In this document: piece after piece, positions 15,480-22,245 of the stretch
Layout: each line of letters begins with the position of its first letter
How positions within the stretch are numbered: position 1 is the first letter of the stretch
NCBI GenBank assembly: GCA_030428695.1
Contig: JAUIEM010000136.1
Coordinates: 1-22,245, forward strand
DNA from: a bacterium
GTDB taxonomy: Bacteria > Planctomycetota > J058 > JAJDCP01
Reading direction: 5' to 3'
DNA length: 22,245 nt
The notes under the pieces: generated by a model
Database searches by the model: none
Seen by the model: only the letters and a program-made list of their open reading frames with translations
Told to the model about the DNA's origin: nothing
Translations under genes and position numbers: made by a program

Positions 15480-16163
15480 ATGACGAGCAGCGTCATGCGC
15501 GTCGCCCGCGGTCAAGGTGGCACGGCCCTGGTGAGATTCGACGTCCAGGACTTCGGTCGGAACCTCGAGGCGGCGATCGCCGATGCGCGCTTCGGCGGCC
15601 AGCCGTTGAGCCTGATGTTCGTCGATCTCGACTACTTCAAGTGCCTCTCCGACACGCTCGGCACGCGCCGCTCCCGGTCGATCCTGCGCCGCGTACGCGA
15701 CCTCCTGTGCAAGCTCGGGCGCGCGGAGGACGTGTACCACTGCGGCGCCGAGGAGTTCCTCGTCATCCTGCCCGCGATGGACAGCCTGCAGGCCGAGCAC
15801 ATCGGCGAGCGCATCCGGGCGAAGATCCAGACCCACCGCTTCTTCAACTCCGTCGACTGCGACGTCACCGTCTCGATCGGCGTCGCGCAGCTCGGCTCCT
15901 CGGACAGCGCCGGACCGCTGGTGCAGTCGGCCGACGAGGCGCTGTACGTCGCCAAGGTCCAGGGCCGCAACCGGGTCGTCCGCGCGCCCCAGGCCGAGCC
16001 CGGCTGGTCGACCAGCTCCGACTTCACCCCGCTCGCTCCCCCCGAGCAGCCCTCGAACGCCGAGAGCGCCTTCGACCTGCGCTGGGGGGCGCGCCTGCAC
16101 CGGCGCCGGCTCGAGAACTCCGCCAACGACACCGACCACGGTGAGCCCGTCGAGTTCATCTGA
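15480..16163 (+). CDS. GGDEF-domain protein with degenerate active site
   Basis: 227 residues. The GGDEF fold is clear: LSLMFVDLDYFKCLSD (43-58), HCGAEEFLVILP (87-98), VTVSIGVAQLG and SADEALYVAKVQGRNRV. The signature is GAEEF (89-93) instead of GG(D/E)EF. The usual ND..GH..GD stretch reads SDTLGTRRSRS, losing the Asn and His. Asp49 and Glu91, the metal ligands, remain. An RAED (81-84) resembles the inhibitory RxxD site but is one residue closer to the signature than usual. It is therefore probably inactive or weak as a cyclase and could be a c-di-GMP or nucleotide sensor. The C-terminal ~55 residues are unassigned. The ATG is set by AAGGA six bases upstream; an apparently longer frame would run through the promoter. 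Confidence 0.9.
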   Translation: MTSSVMRVARGQGGTALVRFDVQDFGRNLEAAIADARFGGQPLSLMFVDLDYFKCLSDTLGTRRSRSILRRVRDLLCKLGRAEDVYHCGAEEFLVILPAMDSLQAEHIGERIRAKIQTHRFFNSVDCDVTVSIGVAQLGSSDSAGPLVQSADEALYVAKVQGRNRVVRAPQAEPGWSTSSDFTPLAPPEQPSNAESAFDLRWGARLHRRRLENSANDTDHGEPVEFI

Positions 16164-16779
16164 GCTCCCCGCGCAGGTCGCGCGCACGTTCCGCCGCGTT
16201 CCGCTACCCTCCAGACGTGCCCTGCACGGCAGGAGGACAGGCGCGCGTACGATCCGGCTGACGACCTGCGCTGCGCTCTTGCTGTGCGTGGCCACGAACG
16301 GCTGCACCACCGTCCTGTTCTGGGAAAACGCCGCTCGGCGGCGGCCGCCCAGCCTCAGCACGGCCTACGTCGCCGAGGAGCGGGCGCTGTTCGTCCGCCT
16401 CCTCCACGAGCGCGGGCGCAGCTTTGTGCGGGTCGCGCCGGTCGCCCCGCCCGCGGTCGGGATCGAGGAAGCCCCGCACGCCACCGTCGCCCGGGCCGGC
16501 AGCTGGCACTTCGAGGGCTCCGCGAAGACGCGCCCACCGCATCCCGAGACGCCGACAGAGGTGGAGCTGGACGACACCGGGACCCTGCGGTTCCGCTACG
16601 GCGACGAGCCCTGGAGCTCCGTCGCGCTGCCCTGGGAGGCGCTGGTCCACCTGCCGTCGGCGCTGGAGATGGCGACACGCGTGCTCGTGACGCCCCTCTT
16701 CTTCGCGTTCGACGTCATCACCTTCCCTCTATGGGGCTGGTTCGTGCTCCCTTTCGTCTTCTCGAGCAAACCGCTCTGA
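16141..16779 (+). CDS. Small lipoprotein-like protein of unknown function; start uncertain
   Basis: 212 residues from GTG 16141, which overlaps the GGDEF gene by 23 bp. The real start is probably further in: a strong AGGAGG lies at 16231-16236 and the export signal (RLTTCAALLLCVATNGC) begins shortly after, but no standard start codon follows at good spacing. The Cys after TNG (residue 54 from 16141) may be lipidated although the lipobox is imperfect. The central part is charged and unrecognised; the C-terminus ends in a hydrophobic stretch (VLVTPLFFAFDVITFPLWGWFV) like that of YceK-type small lipoproteins, though the likeness is loose. Convergent with the next gene, 8 bp away. Confidence 0.68.
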   Translation: MSPSSSSELPAQVARTFRRVPLPSRRALHGRRTGARTIRLTTCAALLLCVATNGCTTVLFWENAARRRPPSLSTAYVAEERALFVRLLHERGRSFVRVAPVAPPAVGIEEAPHATVARAGSWHFEGSAKTRPPHPETPTEVELDDTGTLRFRYGDEPWSSVALPWEALVHLPSALEMATRVLVTPLFFAFDVITFPLWGWFVLPFVFSSKPL

Positions 16780-16787
16780 GCGCCCGC

Positions 16788-18164
16788 CTACTCCGCAGCC
16801 CGCAAGCCCTCGATCAGCGTCCGGTAGCCGTCGGTCTGGCGGATGTTGTCGAGGTCGGTGTCGCTCTCGATGTGCTCGAGGTCGTCGTAGCCGAGCTCGA
16901 TCGAGCGCCGCAGGCTGGCGACCGCCTCTTCGAGCCGGCCGTCGAGGGACCAGGCGCAGGCGAGGTTGTAGTGCGCGACCTCGTTCTCCGGGTCGAGCTT
17001 GAGGATCTTCTGGAACTCGGCCGCGGCCCGGGCGTACTTCTGGATCTTGAGGTACTTGATCCCCTGGTCCATGTAGATCGCGGTCGTCACCTGCGGGATC
17101 TGCAGCAGCTCGGCCATGCCCATCTGCTCGATGAAGGCGATCGCGCTGTCGTCCCCGAGCCGCACCAGCCCGGTCGCCGCGAGCAGGCGGATGCTCATCT
17201 CGGCCTCGCTGTCGAGCAGCTTCCGCAGGCAGCGGATCGCGTCGTTGCCGCCGAGCCGCGTCGCCGCGTCGACCAGGGCACGCCGCTCGGCCGCGGGCAG
17301 GTCGTGGTAACCCTGGAAGCTGTGGCCGATCTTGTGGTACAGGGCGTCGCTGACACCGAAGCGCACCCGCTGCAGCATCGCGCGCGCCTCGTAGCTGTCC
17401 GCCGCCTCGAGCTCGGGCAGCACCAGCGCGTCGAGGCGGAAGGCCTGGTCGCGGGCGAGGTCGCGCGTGGCGCTGTCCGGGTGGGTCAGACCCGCGACCA
17501 CCTGCGCCGCCAGCGCCGCGCGCACCTCCTCGAACCAGGGCTGCAGACCGGGCGGCGCGCCCGCGGCCAGGCCGAGCCAGGGGGCGGTCAGCGCGCCCTC
17601 GGCGAGGATGCGCGCGCGCACCGCGGCGCGCCCGCTGTCGCTCGCGACCGCCGCCCAGAACACCGGCTCGAGGCGGGCGTAGACGATGCCCTGCAGCTCC
17701 TGCTCACCGCTGCCGACCCAGCGCATCGGGTCGAGCAGCGCCTCGATCCCGACCAGGCCGACGCCGAGGAAGCTGTCCCGGGCCGCGACGTAGTCGCTGT
17801 CGAGCAGGCTCGGCCAGTGGCTCGGCCGGTCGTCGTCGACGTTGACCTCGAGGCTGTCCTGCAGGATGTCGGCGTCGAGCACCGTCATCGCCTGCCGCCC
17901 CGCCGTCTGCAGGTCGACCAGCAGGTCGCCGATCAGCGTCTGGAGCAGGTCGTCGACCCGCCTCCGCTGCGCCGGCCGGAGGTCGCGGGCCAGGGCGAGG
18001 CGCAGGTCCTCGACGGAGCGCGCGCCGAGGTTGAGCAGCTCGCGAGTGGCGCTGCGCTGGAGCTCGGGGTCGTCGCTGAGCAGCGCCTCGACCTCGGCCG
18101 CCGCCTGGATGTCGCCCCGGGCAAAGGCGGCCAGCGCCAGACACAGCCACAACACGGCCCGCAT
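16788..18164 (-). CDS. Exported HEAT- and TPR-repeat protein
   Basis: 458 residues. A Sec signal peptide is likely (MRAVLWLCLALAAFARG). The body is helical with HEAT-like repeats: EVEALLSDDPELQRSATRELLNLG near residue 25, and RCLRKLLDSEAEMSIRLLAATGLVRLGDDSAIAFIEQM near 315-355. The last ~90 residues contain two TPR units (DQGIKYLKIQKYARAAAEFQKILKLDPENEVAHYNLACAW, then LEEAVASLRRSIELG). Such proteins act as scaffolds; no catalytic motif is seen. Its ATG shares one base with the upstream TPR gene's stop (TGATG), so it is translationally coupled. I chose the ATG at 18164 over a frame open much further upstream because of this overlap and the signal peptide. Confidence 0.86.
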   Translation of the reverse strand: MRAVLWLCLALAAFARGDIQAAAEVEALLSDDPELQRSATRELLNLGARSVEDLRLALARDLRPAQRRRVDDLLQTLIGDLLVDLQTAGRQAMTVLDADILQDSLEVNVDDDRPSHWPSLLDSDYVAARDSFLGVGLVGIEALLDPMRWVGSGEQELQGIVYARLEPVFWAAVASDSGRAAVRARILAEGALTAPWLGLAAGAPPGLQPWFEEVRAALAAQVVAGLTHPDSATRDLARDQAFRLDALVLPELEAADSYEARAMLQRVRFGVSDALYHKIGHSFQGYHDLPAAERRALVDAATRLGGNDAIRCLRKLLDSEAEMSIRLLAATGLVRLGDDSAIAFIEQMGMAELLQIPQVTTAIYMDQGIKYLKIQKYARAAAEFQKILKLDPENEVAHYNLACAWSLDGRLEEAVASLRRSIELGYDDLEHIESDTDLDNIRQTDGYRTLIEGLRAAE

Positions 18165-19903
18165 CAGTCTTCCTCGGCGTGCCCGACCGACAGGAGCCGG
18201 CGCATCTCCGGCGCGTTGCGGACGAGCTCGAAGGCGGCGTCCTTCTCGGCCATCCGGCCCGCCTCCGGCCACAGCTCGAGGGCCATCTCGAGGTAGCTCG
18301 CCGCCTTGTTCGGCGTGTTCATCTGCCCGTACACCGAGGCGATCGCGTAGAACAGCTCGCCGTCGGGCGGGAAGCAGCGCTGGGCCTCGGTGAAACACTT
18401 CAGGGCCTGGGTATAGCGCCGCTCGCCGGCGAGCCGCACGCCCTCGCACAGCAGGCTGTCGCGCAGGCTCTTGTCCAGCGCCCGGCTGTAGGCCCGGGCC
18501 GCCTCGTCGAAGTCGCCCTCGGCGCGTTTGAGGTCGCCGAGCAGCACGAGGCCGTCGCGGTCGTCCGGGCTGTCCTCGAGCAGCTTGGCGACGGCGACCT
18601 TCGCCTCCTTGCCGTACTCCTCCATCGCGAGCAACACCCGCCCCTGGCCGCGCAGCGCCTCGAGCCGCATCGGCGCCTCGCCTGCCAGCTCGAGGGCCGC
18701 GCGGTAGCTCACGAGGGCCGCATCGTGGCGCTCGAGCTCTTCCTCACAGCGCGCCTTGCCGAGGTGCGCGGCCGCGTTCGGGCCGAGCTCGAGGGTGCGC
18801 TGGAAGGCGGACAGGGCCGAGCCGGGCCGGCCGGACTTGAGCAGCAGGTTGCCCGCCCGCAACAGGTAGCTCGGATCGTTCGGCGCGAGGGCGGCGGCGT
18901 CGGAGAAGGCGTTCGCGGCCTCGGACAGCCGCCCGTCGCCCTCGAGGATCTGCGCGATCGCCTCGTAGATCTCCGGCTGCGGGTTGGCCCGCGAGGCGAG
19001 CTCGCGGTAGGCGGCGAGGGCCTCTTCCCCCGCGCCGCCCCGCTCGGCCGCGTCGGCGAGGTCGGCGAGCAGCGAGTCCGGCGCGCTGCGCAGGGCCCGC
19101 CGGTAGGTGCCGACGGCGTGCCGCAGGTGGTGCAGGGCGCGCGGCGGGTCCTCTCCGCGCAGGGCGCAGCGGGCGATGCCGTGATCGGCCTGGGCGAGCC
19201 GGGGATCGACGAGCAGGGCGGCCTGGAAAGCGCCGACCGCGTCGTCGAGCGCGCCCTGTTCCTCGTGGATCAGCCCGGCGAGCAGCCACTCCTCCGCCTC
19301 CGCCGGCTCCCGCAGCCCCTCGAGCCAACGCTCCAGCTGCGCGGGCTCGGCGGCCTGCCCGCGCCGGGCGAGGTCCCAGGGCCGCGCCTCCGGCCAGGCT
19401 TCGGTGACCCGGGCGACGGCGAGGGCGAAGGCGCGCAGCTTCCCATCCCGCTCGGCGAGGAGCGCCTCCCGCACCCAGTGGTTGGTGTCGGCGAAGCCGC
19501 GGGCCGCGTGCGTGCGCGCGTGGTAGCCGCGCGCCTCCTCCCACTCCTCGAGCTCGAGGTGCAGCTCGGCGAGCCGCTCGAGAGCGGCCGGCTCCGGCGC
19601 GACGGCGACGATCTCGAGCAGCAGCGCGCGGGCGCGGGGGAAGTCGGACAGGCGCAGCGCGAGCCCCGCGCGCTCGTGCTGGCAGACGCTCCAGCGCTCG
19701 CTGCCCGGCTCGCCGCAGGCCACGGCGAGATCCTCCTCGGCCTCCGGCAGGTTGTGGAAGGCGCGGAGCAGGCCGCGCTGGTAGCGCAGCTCCAGCGCGT
19801 CGGGCGCCTCCTCGAGGGCGGCGTCCAGCAGCTCGAGCGCGTGCCCGTAGTGCTCGGTGCGGATGTCCTCGAGGATCTTCTCGCGCAGGCTGGCTTCGCT
19901 CAT
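18164..19903 (-). CDS. Cytoplasmic TPR-repeat protein
   Basis: 579 residues made almost wholly of TPR-like helix pairs, for example HALELLDAALEEAPDALELRYQRGLL near the N-terminus, LDDAVGAFQAALLVDPRLAQADHGIARCAL in the middle, and TQALKCFTEAQRCFPPDGELFYAIASVYGQMN and KAASYLEMALELWPEAG near the end. There is no signal peptide or membrane segment. It lies 15 bp behind the UDPGP gene with GGGAGG before its ATG, and its stop overlaps the next gene. A scaffold role linked to envelope or polysaccharide precursor metabolism is suggested by position only. Confidence 0.9.
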   Translation of the reverse strand: MSEASLREKILEDIRTEHYGHALELLDAALEEAPDALELRYQRGLLRAFHNLPEAEEDLAVACGEPGSERWSVCQHERAGLALRLSDFPRARALLLEIVAVAPEPAALERLAELHLELEEWEEARGYHARTHAARGFADTNHWVREALLAERDGKLRAFALAVARVTEAWPEARPWDLARRGQAAEPAQLERWLEGLREPAEAEEWLLAGLIHEEQGALDDAVGAFQAALLVDPRLAQADHGIARCALRGEDPPRALHHLRHAVGTYRRALRSAPDSLLADLADAAERGGAGEEALAAYRELASRANPQPEIYEAIAQILEGDGRLSEAANAFSDAAALAPNDPSYLLRAGNLLLKSGRPGSALSAFQRTLELGPNAAAHLGKARCEEELERHDAALVSYRAALELAGEAPMRLEALRGQGRVLLAMEEYGKEAKVAVAKLLEDSPDDRDGLVLLGDLKRAEGDFDEAARAYSRALDKSLRDSLLCEGVRLAGERRYTQALKCFTEAQRCFPPDGELFYAIASVYGQMNTPNKAASYLEMALELWPEAGRMAEKDAAFELVRNAPEMRRLLSVGHAEED

Positions 19904-19918
19904 GTCCTCCCACCGGGA

Positions 19919-21331
19919 TCAACGCAGATGGATACGGCCGTCCTCGACCAGGTGCTGGCCAGGCTGTAGCTTAGCGCGCAGATCCTCCGCGTACAGAGCG
20001 AAACGCGGGTCGATTTCGATCGGGATGTCCGGCTCGCCGTCCCCTTTGCGCGGCACGGGACAGCCCACCTCTTCGAGCCAGCGCGCGTACGCGGCGGAGA
20101 TCGCGCGGCGCACGGTGTCGGGGCTGTCCGGCCCGGAGGCGTTCAACAGCGGCGCGAACTCTTCGTCGCGGTCGAGCTCGTAGACCATCGTGCGCTCGGC
20201 CTCGGTCAGGGCGTCGGAGATGCGGGCCTCGAACTTGATGCCGGTCCGCTCTTCGCGCTGGGTGGTGCCGCGCCGCGACGTGACGGAGACGATCGGCTTC
20301 TTGTGGGCGTGATACGGCAGGCCGGGGTCGCGGTCGGCGATCGCGCGCAGGAAGCCGGCGTCGATCAGGTGCATCGCGGCGTTCCCGGCGCGGTACAGCT
20401 TGCGTCCCTGGTCGTCGGTCGCGTCGCGCTCGGCCTCGCCGAGCTGGTCGGAGCCGATCACCCCGAGCCGGTCGCCGAGCTGCACGACCATGCCCATGTC
20501 GTCGCCGGCCCGGGTCGGGATGACCTTGACCGACATCTGCGCCCGATGCCGGAGGTGGAAGCCGACGAAGCGCGGATCGACGACCCGCGCGAGCGGATTG
20601 TCGACGCCGAACACCGACACCAGGCCGATCCCGCGCCGGTCCATCTCGTCGAGGTGGCCGTGCCGGGCGAGCGCTTCGAACAAGCCCCCCTGGCCGTTGG
20701 GGTTGAACTCGATGCTGTCCTCGGCGGTCAGGAGGATCTTCCCGCGCTGGTCGACGCTCGGCAGCTTGAGCTGGGTGAAGAAGAACACCTCGGTGCGGCT
20801 CAGGCCGAAGTAGTCATGGCTCTCGAAGAAGCGCTGGGTGACCTCGGCGTTGTGCTCGGAGACCATCACGAACAGCGGCAGCTCACAGCGGTAGCGCTGC
20901 TTGGCGGCGACGATCTTGGCGGCGTGGAGCTCGAACAGGCTGCGCTCGCTGACCGGGCCGATCGGGAACATCCCCTTCGGCTCGTCGCTGTTCAGCCGCG
21001 CCGCCTGCCCCCCGGCGACCAGCACCAGGGCGAGCTTGCCAGCCCGCAGCGCCTCCTCCCCCTCTACCGTCGCGTCGGCGCCGTCGGGGTCGTCGCGGGT
21101 GACCGTCGACGGGGGCGCGGTCTTGCGGATCACGATGCGCGCCGAAGAGCCGCGGACCTGCTTCTGGACCAGCCGCGCGAGCAGCTGGAAGTCGATGTCA
21201 CGGATCTGCTGGAGGAGCTTGCAGCGCTGGTTGTCGTCGAGCTGCTCCCAGAACTGGAAGATCTGCTCCTGCTCGGCCCGGTAGGCTTTCGCGATCAGGA
21301 TCTGGTCCGCTTCGTTCGCAGCCTTGATCAT
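19919..21331 (-). CDS. UDPGP-family UDP-sugar pyrophosphorylase (UAP1-like)
   Basis: 470 residues, matching the eukaryote-type UDP-N-acetylglucosamine pyrophosphorylase family: a helical N-terminal part (1-95), the nucleotide loop VLVAGGQAARLNSDEPKGMFPIG (103-125), NPNGQGGLFEALARHG, GVDNPLARVVDPRFVGF, and KIIP-like VKVIPTRAGDDMG. Family members make UDP-GlcNAc, UDP-Glc or related donors from UTP and sugar 1-phosphate. The loop departs from the usual GGQGTRLG (GT to AA, G to N), so activity or specificity may differ. The ATG at 21331 is placed by a sigma70-type promoter about 40 bp upstream; an earlier in-frame ATG would overlap the -10. It leads a three-gene operon. GlmU-type bacterial enzymes are unrelated. 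Confidence 0.92.
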   Translation of the reverse strand: MIKAANEADQILIAKAYRAEQEQIFQFWEQLDDNQRCKLLQQIRDIDFQLLARLVQKQVRGSSARIVIRKTAPPSTVTRDDPDGADATVEGEEALRAGKLALVLVAGGQAARLNSDEPKGMFPIGPVSERSLFELHAAKIVAAKQRYRCELPLFVMVSEHNAEVTQRFFESHDYFGLSRTEVFFFTQLKLPSVDQRGKILLTAEDSIEFNPNGQGGLFEALARHGHLDEMDRRGIGLVSVFGVDNPLARVVDPRFVGFHLRHRAQMSVKVIPTRAGDDMGMVVQLGDRLGVIGSDQLGEAERDATDDQGRKLYRAGNAAMHLIDAGFLRAIADRDPGLPYHAHKKPIVSVTSRRGTTQREERTGIKFEARISDALTEAERTMVYELDRDEEFAPLLNASGPDSPDTVRRAISAAYARWLEEVGCPVPRKGDGEPDIPIEIDPRFALYAEDLRAKLQPGQHLVEDGRIHLR

Positions 21332-21369
21332 GGTCTGCCAGTGTGGTGGAGAGGCCGGGGTGTACGCGC

Positions 21370-21398
21370 ATTGTAGCATTCCCCCAGACCCCACACAA
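21370..21398 (-). promoter_or_regulatory. Sigma70-type promoter of the UDPGP operon
   Basis: On the minus strand TTGTGT (21393-21398) and TACAAT (21370-21375) are separated by exactly 17 bp. Transcription would start about 32 bases before the ATG at 21331. Confidence 0.68.
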
Positions 21399-21494
21399 GG
21401 CCGCCCGAGCCGGCCTGCCCGGCGCCGAGCCGCCCGGAGCGCCGAAAGAGCGACCGCACCCGGAGCGGGGTCGGGGACGGTGCCGAGAGGCCCT

Positions 21495-21523
21495 TTCCCA
21501 AACATCCGCGACTGGTGTACAGT
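21495..21523 (+). promoter_or_regulatory. Possible sigma70-type promoter of the small + gene
   Basis: TTCCCA (21495-21500) and TACAGT (21518-21523) lie 17 bp apart, about 41 bases before the ATG at 21565. Divergent from the UDPGP promoter in the same 233-bp gap. Confidence 0.5.
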
Positions 21524-21564
21524 AAGGCGGTCAGGTCAGAACAACATCCGCCAGGAAGTGAAGC

Positions 21565-21903
21565 ATGGAAGAGTATTTCGATCGGCTGGTCCACGCGACG
21601 GCCGTGTGGAGCGCGCGCTTCTGCGAGGACAATCCCGACGCCGATGAAGAAGAGCTCGTCGAGTACATCGTCAACGCCTTCGCCGAGTACCGGGCCTACG
21701 TCCAGCGCGAGCGGGTGCGTGACGCGACGCTGCGGGCGGCGCGGCTGACCTTCCGCCTGCGCCAGTCCGGCGAGGCGACCGACGAGCAGGCGCTGGTCGA
21801 GGCCGCCCTGCGTGACCTGAGCTCTGGGCCGCCGTACAAGCCGCTGCCCAAGCCGGTCAGCGTCGAAGCCGAGGTCGAGGTGGAGGCGGTCGAGGAGGAC
21901 TGA
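21565..21903 (+). CDS. Small unknown protein with acidic tail
   Basis: 112 residues. The first ~85 are helical (DEEELVEYIVNAFAEYRAYVQRERVRDATLRAARLTFRL), followed by a Pro-containing hinge and an acidic Val/Glu tail (VEAEVEVEAVEED). No signal peptide or recognised motif. AGGAAG precedes the ATG by about eight bases and a promoter is visible upstream. Function unknown; the next gene starts 29 bp later on the same strand. Confidence 0.72.
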   Translation: MEEYFDRLVHATAVWSARFCEDNPDADEEELVEYIVNAFAEYRAYVQRERVRDATLRAARLTFRLRQSGEATDEQALVEAALRDLSSGPPYKPLPKPVSVEAEVEVEAVEED

Positions 21904-21932
21904 GCTCCGCCCACGTGCCCAAGGGGGAACCG

Positions 21933-22245
21933 ATGCCGCGCGTCCTGATCGCCCTGGCCTCGACCCCGCTCGCGGAGGACTTCCCGCGCGTGCCCGAGCA
22001 CCGCGAAGGGAGCCGCGTCGTCCTCGGCATGCCCGCGCGCGACGCGCTGCGCGTCGACCTCGTCCTGAGCGCGCCCGACGGCGAGATCGAGCCGGGCGAG
22101 TACCCGACGCGCACGTGGGAGCCGGAGCAGACCCGCTGGGCCCAGATCCGGGTGCTCACCTTCACCGGCGTGGAGAGCTTCGCGCCCGGGGCGGTGCACG
22201 TGCGCTCGGTCGAGGGCGGTCGGATCTGCGGCACCGTCGAGGCCG
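21933..22245 (+). CDS. Unknown protein (3' partial)
   Basis: The frame is open from ATG 21933 to the window edge (at least 104 residues) without a stop, and a GGGGGAA stretch (21923-21929) serves as ribosome-binding site. The sequence begins MPRVLIALASTPLAEDFPRV and continues with beta-prone segments (DLVLSAPDGEIEPGEYPTR; IRVLTFTGVESFAPGAVHVRS). There is no clear signal peptide and I do not recognise the family. Probably co-transcribed with the small gene before it. Confidence 0.6.
   Translation, partial: MPRVLIALASTPLAEDFPRVPEHREGSRVVLGMPARDALRVDLVLSAPDGEIEPGEYPTRTWEPEQTRWAQIRVLTFTGVESFAPGAVHVRSVEGGRICGTVEA

Noticed and set aside
16504..16518. A TGGCAC with GG-N10-GC spacing resembling sigma54
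   Set aside because: The -12 part is GGGC, not TTGC, and it lies inside a coding region far from any start codon.
16284..18296. An open + frame of about 670 codons across the HEAT/TPR gene
   Set aside because: Opposite-strand shadow of a gene with a signal peptide and HEAT/TPR repeats; the translated product is low complexity.

Overview
The window is about 22 kb of very GC-rich bacterial chromosome with densely packed genes. I see no mobile elements, CRISPR arrays, rRNA or tRNA genes. The gene content points to an uncultured or little-studied high-GC lineage, most likely Planctomycetota, with Myxococcota or another delta-type phylum as the alternative. This rests on a UAP1-like UDP-sugar pyrophosphorylase operon, a cytoplasmic Hanks-type kinase, an FHA-GGDEF fusion, several TPR/HEAT proteins, TerB-like proteins and sigma54 control. 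The assignment is inference only.

Layout. (1) 1-2702, + strand: a LolD/MacB-type ABC ATPase (5' end outside the window), its FtsX/MacB-type permease and a ZnuA-like lipoprotein. It looks like a metal-handling ABC system with an unexpected permease type. (2) 2773-5377, +: a soluble Ser/Thr kinase followed by two TerB-like proteins. (3) 5574-6506, -: an FHA-GGDEF diguanylate cyclase with a near-perfect sigma54 promoter. (4) 6878-9029, -: a secreted acidic protein of unknown function, an unknown protein and an XdhC-family molybdoenzyme maturation factor. (5) 9166-12192: a divergent regulatory locus. A GAF/AAA+/HTH sigma54 activator on + faces an AhpD-like plus FMN split-barrel gene pair on -. 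Between them lie three ACGA-N4-TCGT dyads and a -24/-12 promoter. (6) 12199-15175, -: an overlapping operon of a ROK sugar kinase, a Tat-signal gluconate-2-dehydrogenase subunit-3-like protein and a GMC flavoprotein oxidoreductase. (7) 15480-16779, +: a degenerate GGDEF protein with its own sigma54 promoter, then a small lipoprotein-like gene. (8) 16788-21331, -: a UDPGP-family pyrophosphorylase, a TPR protein and an exported HEAT/TPR protein, led by a good sigma70-type promoter. (9) 21565-22245, +: a small acidic-tailed protein and the start of an unknown gene.

The most notable theme is sigma54. Three separate GG-N10-GC promoters sit at sensible distances before genes: the active diguanylate cyclase, the degenerate GGDEF protein and the AhpD-like oxidoreductase operon. 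One sigma54 activator is encoded in the same window, and three well-formed operator dyads separate it from one of these promoters. The other regulators' binding sites are less clear. Candidate dyads upstream of the two GGDEF promoters are listed but differ in sequence from the AhpD-side operators, so different activators probably control them.
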